Source of the DNA: Thiodiazotropha sp040793985
GTDB lineage: Bacteria > Pseudomonadota > Gammaproteobacteria > Chromatiales > Chromatiaceae
Direction of reading: 5' to 3'
NCBI GenBank assembly: GCA_040793985.1
Contig: JBFNJI010000003.1
Location: 62,001 to 126,000, forward strand
DNA length: 64,000 nucleotides
A program made the position numbers and the translations under genes. The notes under the pieces are model-generated. The model saw nothing but the letters and a program-made list of their open reading frames with translations. It was not told where the DNA came from and searched no databases. How positions within the stretch are numbered: the stretch's first letter is position 1; every line of letters starts with the position of its first letter. Of the stretch, positions 60,539-64,000 are shown piece after piece.

Positions 60539-61951
60539 ATGAAACGCGTCGCCCTTGATCTCTTGAAATGCAGCTTGTCGGTTATAACCCTGGTAGTTTT
60601 GACCTCCTGTGGAGGTGGTAGTGGAAACGCGGGGGGTGACGATGGTCTCTCTCCCACCGCTGATGCAGACGGTGACGGATTGACCAATCTGGAGGAGACG
60701 GATCTGGGAACAGACCCTCTGGACGTCGATTCCGACAGTGACCGCATATGGGACCGCACCGAGCTGATGATGTTCAATACAGACCCGCTCCGTGCTGATA
60801 GTGATGGTGACGGGATCTCCGATGGTGCTGATCCGCAGCCAACCCAATTCACCGTTTCGCCGACCGATCCCGGCAGTGGGTTGTCGATAGAGTATGGGCT
60901 TTTTACAGATGACGCCCGGGGTGGCAATCGCAGACGGATCAGTGCCACCAGGTATCAGGAGAACCATGTTGTCTATGCGCCTGCCGACGCACCCGGTGCG
61001 CCCTTTTTGATATATCAAACCTATATCGAGGATGTAAACTCCGACACGCAGTATGACGAAGGGGATCTGAGCGGTAGCGCAATTGCGATTATGGATGTTG
61101 ATGGCACCAATCCGAGATTTCTCACGGATATAGACCCGGCAACCGGGTTCCTCGCATCCAATCATGCGGTCGATGCCACACCCGAACCCTCTCCGGACGG
61201 ACGCTACATAATCTTTGTCAGTGACCGGGACAATCCGGGCAGCTTACGGCTTCGTCTCTACGTGATGGATATCGACGGCACGATGCAGCGACCGGTCAGC
61301 TATGCCTCGGATCCACCAGATCTCGCAAACGGGGAGATCGATGCCGATCCGTTCTGGGGCGGTGGCGACATCATTACCTTCAAAAGACAAAGGTTCGGGG
61401 TTACTCAGGAGTTCAGTCGCGTCTACACGGCGGAAATAGACAGAACGTCAATGACACTATTCAATCTGGTTGAACGGACAGCCGGTGAAAATACGCCGTT
61501 GGCAACACCAAACGGCCCTGGAGATTTCGATCCCAAACTTTCACCAGATGGTGCGTTGATCGCTAGCTACCGCCACCTGTCTGACAGCGTTGCGCTGTTT
61601 GGTGACTATGACATCTGGGTGGGATCGCATACCCATACCGAGCAGCCGGACGATGCATCGATAACCTTCCTGGACCGGGATCCCAGCCTGGCGAGTCTAT
61701 TCCCTCGATGGAATCTGGCTGGTGATAGGTTGGCTGTTTGGCAGCTGGATTCAAATGCTGTAAGCCTGGGGCAGGACCCTCTTGATATTGTCGTCTATGA
61801 CCTAAACATAACCATGTCGCCTTTCGCAATAACTGTGGAAAAAAACAATATCACGCAATCGAATGACGGCTGGTCTGAAACCATGCCCTCCTGGCAAACC
61901 GATCCGGCGAAAGCCGATGAGTTGATCTATTCGGCCTCGAGACTGTTCTGA
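60539..61951 (+). CDS. Lipoprotein with calcium-type repeats and a TolB-like propeller
   Basis: A 470-residue exported lipoprotein. The signal peptide LLKCSLSVITLVVLTSC places the lipid Cys at residue 24. Residues 40-100 hold thrombospondin type 3-like Asp-rich repeats (DADGDGLTNLEET, DVDSDSDRIWDRTE, DSDGDGISDGADPQ), which bind calcium in known proteins. Residues 150-460 contain repeated PSPDGRYIIFVSDRDNPGS-type blades, a WD40/TolB-like propeller. The ATG is chosen to give the signal peptide; the ribosome-binding site is poor. It stands among glycosyltransferase genes and may serve the cell surface. Role unknown. Confidence 0.85.
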   Translation: MKRVALDLLKCSLSVITLVVLTSCGGGSGNAGGDDGLSPTADADGDGLTNLEETDLGTDPLDVDSDSDRIWDRTELMMFNTDPLRADSDGDGISDGADPQPTQFTVSPTDPGSGLSIEYGLFTDDARGGNRRRISATRYQENHVVYAPADAPGAPFLIYQTYIEDVNSDTQYDEGDLSGSAIAIMDVDGTNPRFLTDIDPATGFLASNHAVDATPEPSPDGRYIIFVSDRDNPGSLRLRLYVMDIDGTMQRPVSYASDPPDLANGEIDADPFWGGGDIITFKRQRFGVTQEFSRVYTAEIDRTSMTLFNLVERTAGENTPLATPNGPGDFDPKLSPDGALIASYRHLSDSVALFGDYDIWVGSHTHTEQPDDASITFLDRDPSLASLFPRWNLAGDRLAVWQLDSNAVSLGQDPLDIVVYDLNITMSPFAITVEKNNITQSNDGWSETMPSWQTDPAKADELIYSASRLF

Positions 61952-61976
61952 TACCTTTCCTGCCTGTCTTTCATGG

Positions 61977-62645
61977 TCAGGCTGCTGGCGGATCGAAACT
62001 GTATCCAAGTACCTCTATATCCTTGCGGAAGTGCTTCTCCACCAGTGCCGCCAGTTCATCGGAGTAGTAGCTGCGGTAGTCGCTCGCCCGATCGGTGGCC
62101 TTGCGCTTATGCGGCAGTTGCAGATGCTTGACGCCGATGCGTTGAATGATCTCGTTGAAGTCGCTGTTCAGGGTTTCGTAGTGGCCGATGAAGTCGACCT
62201 GGATGCTGCCCTGAAGGTCGATCAGGTAGTCGATCTGCGACTGGATCGAGGTATCGACATGGTATTGATAGGGCCTCTCCGGATCGAGTTTCCAGCGCAT
62301 GAAATGGTCGAAGTCCTCGATGTGGGCGATCAGGTGGGGCCGCTCACGACGGATGTGGTGGTAGGAGCTGACCTGCAGATCCCAGGGGTTGCGTACGATG
62401 GCGAACTTGAAGAGTTGGTTGAAGAACGCGTCAGGCAGCATCTCCTTGGCGGCGACGATGCGCGAATGTCTGGGGAACTTGCTGCCCAGGCGATGGCCGC
62501 TGAGATGGCTCAGGCGTGAACAGATATACATGGGGTAGTACCAGGGATCGCGCCAACGCAGGGATTGCAATGCCGCGCGTACACTGGTGCCACCGGTCTT
62601 GGCGATATGCACGAATAGAAAGTTGTATTTAACTGACAGCAGCAT
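61977..62645 (-). CDS. Sulfotransferase-family protein
   Basis: A 222-residue cytosolic enzyme that probably transfers sulfate from PAPS to a glycan or lipid. The 5'-phosphosulfate loop is FLFVHIAKTGGTSVRAAL near the start. The 3'-phosphate region is FAIVRNPWDLQVSSYHHIRR. It fits the sulfotransferase family 2 pattern. It is read on the minus strand with the glycosyltransferase that follows (17 bp apart) and converges on the calcium-repeat lipoprotein gene (25 bp). Sulfation of a surface polysaccharide is the simplest reading, though no target is shown. Confidence 0.88.
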   Translation of the reverse strand: MLLSVKYNFLFVHIAKTGGTSVRAALQSLRWRDPWYYPMYICSRLSHLSGHRLGSKFPRHSRIVAAKEMLPDAFFNQLFKFAIVRNPWDLQVSSYHHIRRERPHLIAHIEDFDHFMRWKLDPERPYQYHVDTSIQSQIDYLIDLQGSIQVDFIGHYETLNSDFNEIIQRIGVKHLQLPHKRKATDRASDYRSYYSDELAALVEKHFRKDIEVLGYSFDPPAA

Positions 62646-62662
62646 GGAGATGACTCTTTGTG

Positions 62663-63793
62663 TTAACAGGCACTGGCTAGTCCCATGATTTCAAGGTAGT
62701 GGGCTGCGCTTTGCTGCGCATTGTATTCCCGAACGGATTCGCGCAGAAGGGCCGGATCCGGCGGTCCATCGAGCACCCGCTGCATGGCCTGGGAGAGTGC
62801 CTGCCAATCGCCCACCGCTACCAGCGGCGCAATGCGTCCCCGGTCGAGCAGTTCGCTTGGTCCACTGGGACAGTCGGTGGATACAACCGGGGTGCCGAGT
62901 GCCATCGCCTCGGTGAGCACGTTGGGAGAGCCCTCCCAGCGGGAGGAGAGCACGAACAGGTCCGCCAGTTTCATATAGACATAGGGATTGGCTGTGAAGC
63001 CGGGAAGCGACAACGCCTGCGCGATGCCCAGCTCTTCACTCATGCCGAGCAGCCTCTCCCGCTGACGACCGTCGCCGAGGATGATGAGTCGACAGGGCCG
63101 GCGCGAGTGCAGCTCGGCAAAGGCACGCAACAGGGTGGCGAAGTCCTTCTGTACCGTGAGGCGCCCGACACCGAGAATCACGGGGCATTCCGAATCCCCC
63201 AGCCAGGGATGCGGGGAAGGGGCGTCAGCCGCTTCCAGCAGATTTGCAGTGATTACCGGATTGCGCACAACGACGACCTTTTCCGGGGTGGTGCCGGATA
63301 GTGCCAATGTATCCTCTCTGACCCCTTCGGAGACAGCGATGATACGGTCGATGCGGGGATAGAGCAGGCGGATGGGGAGGCGCCGTAGATAGAGCCGCCA
63401 GCTGGACTTGTGGGCAAATGCCGCGGTGAGGTTGGTACCCAAACGCAACACCAGGCGGGTCTGGCTTGTACCTGCCAGGAATCGGGCAATCACCGCAATG
63501 CGGCCCGCCCTGTCCTTTGCCGCAAGCAGGCAGGAAGGACGGGTGCGTTTCAGATAGCGGACGAGGGGCAGCAGGCTGGTGGCGGTGTGGCTGCTACCCA
63601 GATCGATGCGATTGACCGCGGGGTGGATCTCATGGAGATGCCTGCTGCGGGTCTTGATCAGCAGCAGGTCGATGCGCAAGCCGCTCTCCGCCATGGCATT
63701 GACCAGGTTGAGTAGCATGCGTTCCACCCCGCCTTCGCCTGAGAACGAAGCCAGGATCGACAGGTCGGGACGCTCCTCAGTCCGATTTACCAT
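62663..63793 (-). CDS. Glycosyltransferase, family 4 (GT-B)
   Basis: A 376-residue GT4 enzyme. I chose the ATG at 63793 (MVNRTEERPDLSILASFSGE); an upstream in-frame start overlaps the neighbouring membrane gene further. GEGGVERMLLNLVNAMAES, VILGVGRLTVQKDFATLLRA, RLIILGDGRQRERL, LPGFTANPYVYMKLADLFVL, SSRWEGSPNVLTEAMALGTP and STDCPSGPSELLDRG follow the same plan as the genes at 58067 and 59205. It is the third member of this paralog set, on the other strand next to a sulfotransferase gene. Confidence 0.93.
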   Translation of the reverse strand: MVNRTEERPDLSILASFSGEGGVERMLLNLVNAMAESGLRIDLLLIKTRSRHLHEIHPAVNRIDLGSSHTATSLLPLVRYLKRTRPSCLLAAKDRAGRIAVIARFLAGTSQTRLVLRLGTNLTAAFAHKSSWRLYLRRLPIRLLYPRIDRIIAVSEGVREDTLALSGTTPEKVVVVRNPVITANLLEAADAPSPHPWLGDSECPVILGVGRLTVQKDFATLLRAFAELHSRRPCRLIILGDGRQRERLLGMSEELGIAQALSLPGFTANPYVYMKLADLFVLSSRWEGSPNVLTEAMALGTPVVSTDCPSGPSELLDRGRIAPLVAVGDWQALSQAMQRVLDGPPDPALLRESVREYNAQQSAAHYLEIMGLASAC

Positions 63794-64000
63794 GATCCGT
63801 CCGCCTGGCACGAGGTCTCCGGCTGGCCAGGTCAAAGGCGAGGGTGGCGCCCGCGATGATCAGCCAATAAAAACGCCAGTTCCAGTGAAGATGCCTGAAG
63901 TCAGTCAGGCTGTAGACGGCGATCAACACGAAATTGCTCGCCAGGAAGGCGAGGAAATAGATCGACAGTCGCTTTTTGCGGTAATTCTCGACCAGCTTCG
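63777..64000 (-). CDS. C-terminal end of a membrane protein, truncated by the window edge
   Basis: The minus-strand frame is open from the edge to a TGA at 63777 and encodes 73 residues (from codon 63998). Two hydrophobic helices, YFLAFLASNFVLIAVYSL and WRFYWLIIAGATLAFDLA, are separated by an aromatic loop (DFRHLHWNW). The tail is basic (SRRPRARRTDHGK). The stop overlaps the start of the glycosyltransferase by 17 bp, so the two genes are coupled. By place and topology it may be an O-antigen ligase or polymerase, but no diagnostic motif is inside the window. Confidence 0.7.
   Translation of the reverse strand, partial: KLVENYRKKRLSIYFLAFLASNFVLIAVYSLTDFRHLHWNWRFYWLIIAGATLAFDLASRRPRARRTDHGKSD

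Noticed and set aside
1..64000. CRISPR arrays, rRNA genes, complete insertion sequences and prophage genes
   Set aside because: I saw no regularly spaced repeats, rRNA, transposase or phage structural genes anywhere in the window.

Overview
The window is a dense stretch of a gammaproteobacterial chromosome with about 60 genes, one tRNA and very little non-coding DNA. Gene order is the best clue to the lineage. From left to right it holds trpD-trpC with crp and an OsmC gene nearby, rplM-rpsI, the kdsD-kdsC-lptC-lptA-lptB-rpoN-hpf-ptsN-rapZ cluster, and aroQ-accB-accC-prmA-(DUF3426)-dusB-fis-purH-purD (read on the minus strand). These are followed by cutA-dsbD, fxsA, groES-groEL and glnE-ilvE. 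This is the ancestral layout seen in Pseudomonas-like and Chromatiales-like bacteria rather than in enterics. An HprK kinase, a CIRCE operator and a nine-heme cytochrome c lipoprotein fit an environmental, respiratory gammaproteobacterium. I cannot name the genus.

Region 1 (1-11,000): the end of the trp operon and a WYL-domain regulator, then a two-gene minus-strand unit with a large metzincin-like metalloprotease and an Ig-like partner. After that come a VOC-fold protein, 3-methyladenine glycosylase I, crp facing an OsmC gene, a DUF885-like protein and a second VOC protein. Region 2 (11,000-12,500): rplM, rpsI and tRNA-Gln in one minus-strand unit. A strong promoter and a terminator lie ahead of rplM, and a copy of the tRNA 3' end lies beyond the tRNA terminator.

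Region 3 (12,500-23,800): one long plus-strand run. It makes Kdo for lipopolysaccharide (kdsD, kdsC), moves LPS to the outer membrane (lptC, lptA, lptB), and encodes sigma-54, the hibernation factor and a permease-free regulatory phosphotransferase system (ptsN, hprK, rapZ, an EIIA-Man-like protein, HPr, EI). Region 4 (23,800-41,200): minus-strand genes for a multiheme cytochrome lipoprotein, glycogen phosphorylase, purine synthesis (purH, purD), fis/dusB, PrmA, biotin carboxylase and its carrier, dehydroquinase, a DsbD with a doubled sensor domain, and CutA.

Region 5 (41,200-50,600): a CsgG-like lipoprotein, FxsA, a PPK2 kinase, an SlpA-type FKBP, groESL under a consensus CIRCE operator, a chemoreceptor with a C-terminal zinc-binding (CZB) domain and a membrane-anchored FMN glutamate-synthase-like protein. 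Region 6 (50,600-64,000): glnE, ilvE and a small zinc-finger protein, then an accessory surface region. This holds an unusual lipoprotein with a possible MACPF-like segment, a TPR protein, a small conserved protein, three related GT4 glycosyltransferases, a calcium-repeat/propeller lipoprotein, a sulfotransferase-like protein and the tail of a membrane protein. It looks like a cell-surface polysaccharide locus.

The least explained parts are the metalloprotease pair (2407-6080), the leader RNA ahead of rplM, the tRNA-Gln 3'-end copy and the 55-kb lipoprotein.
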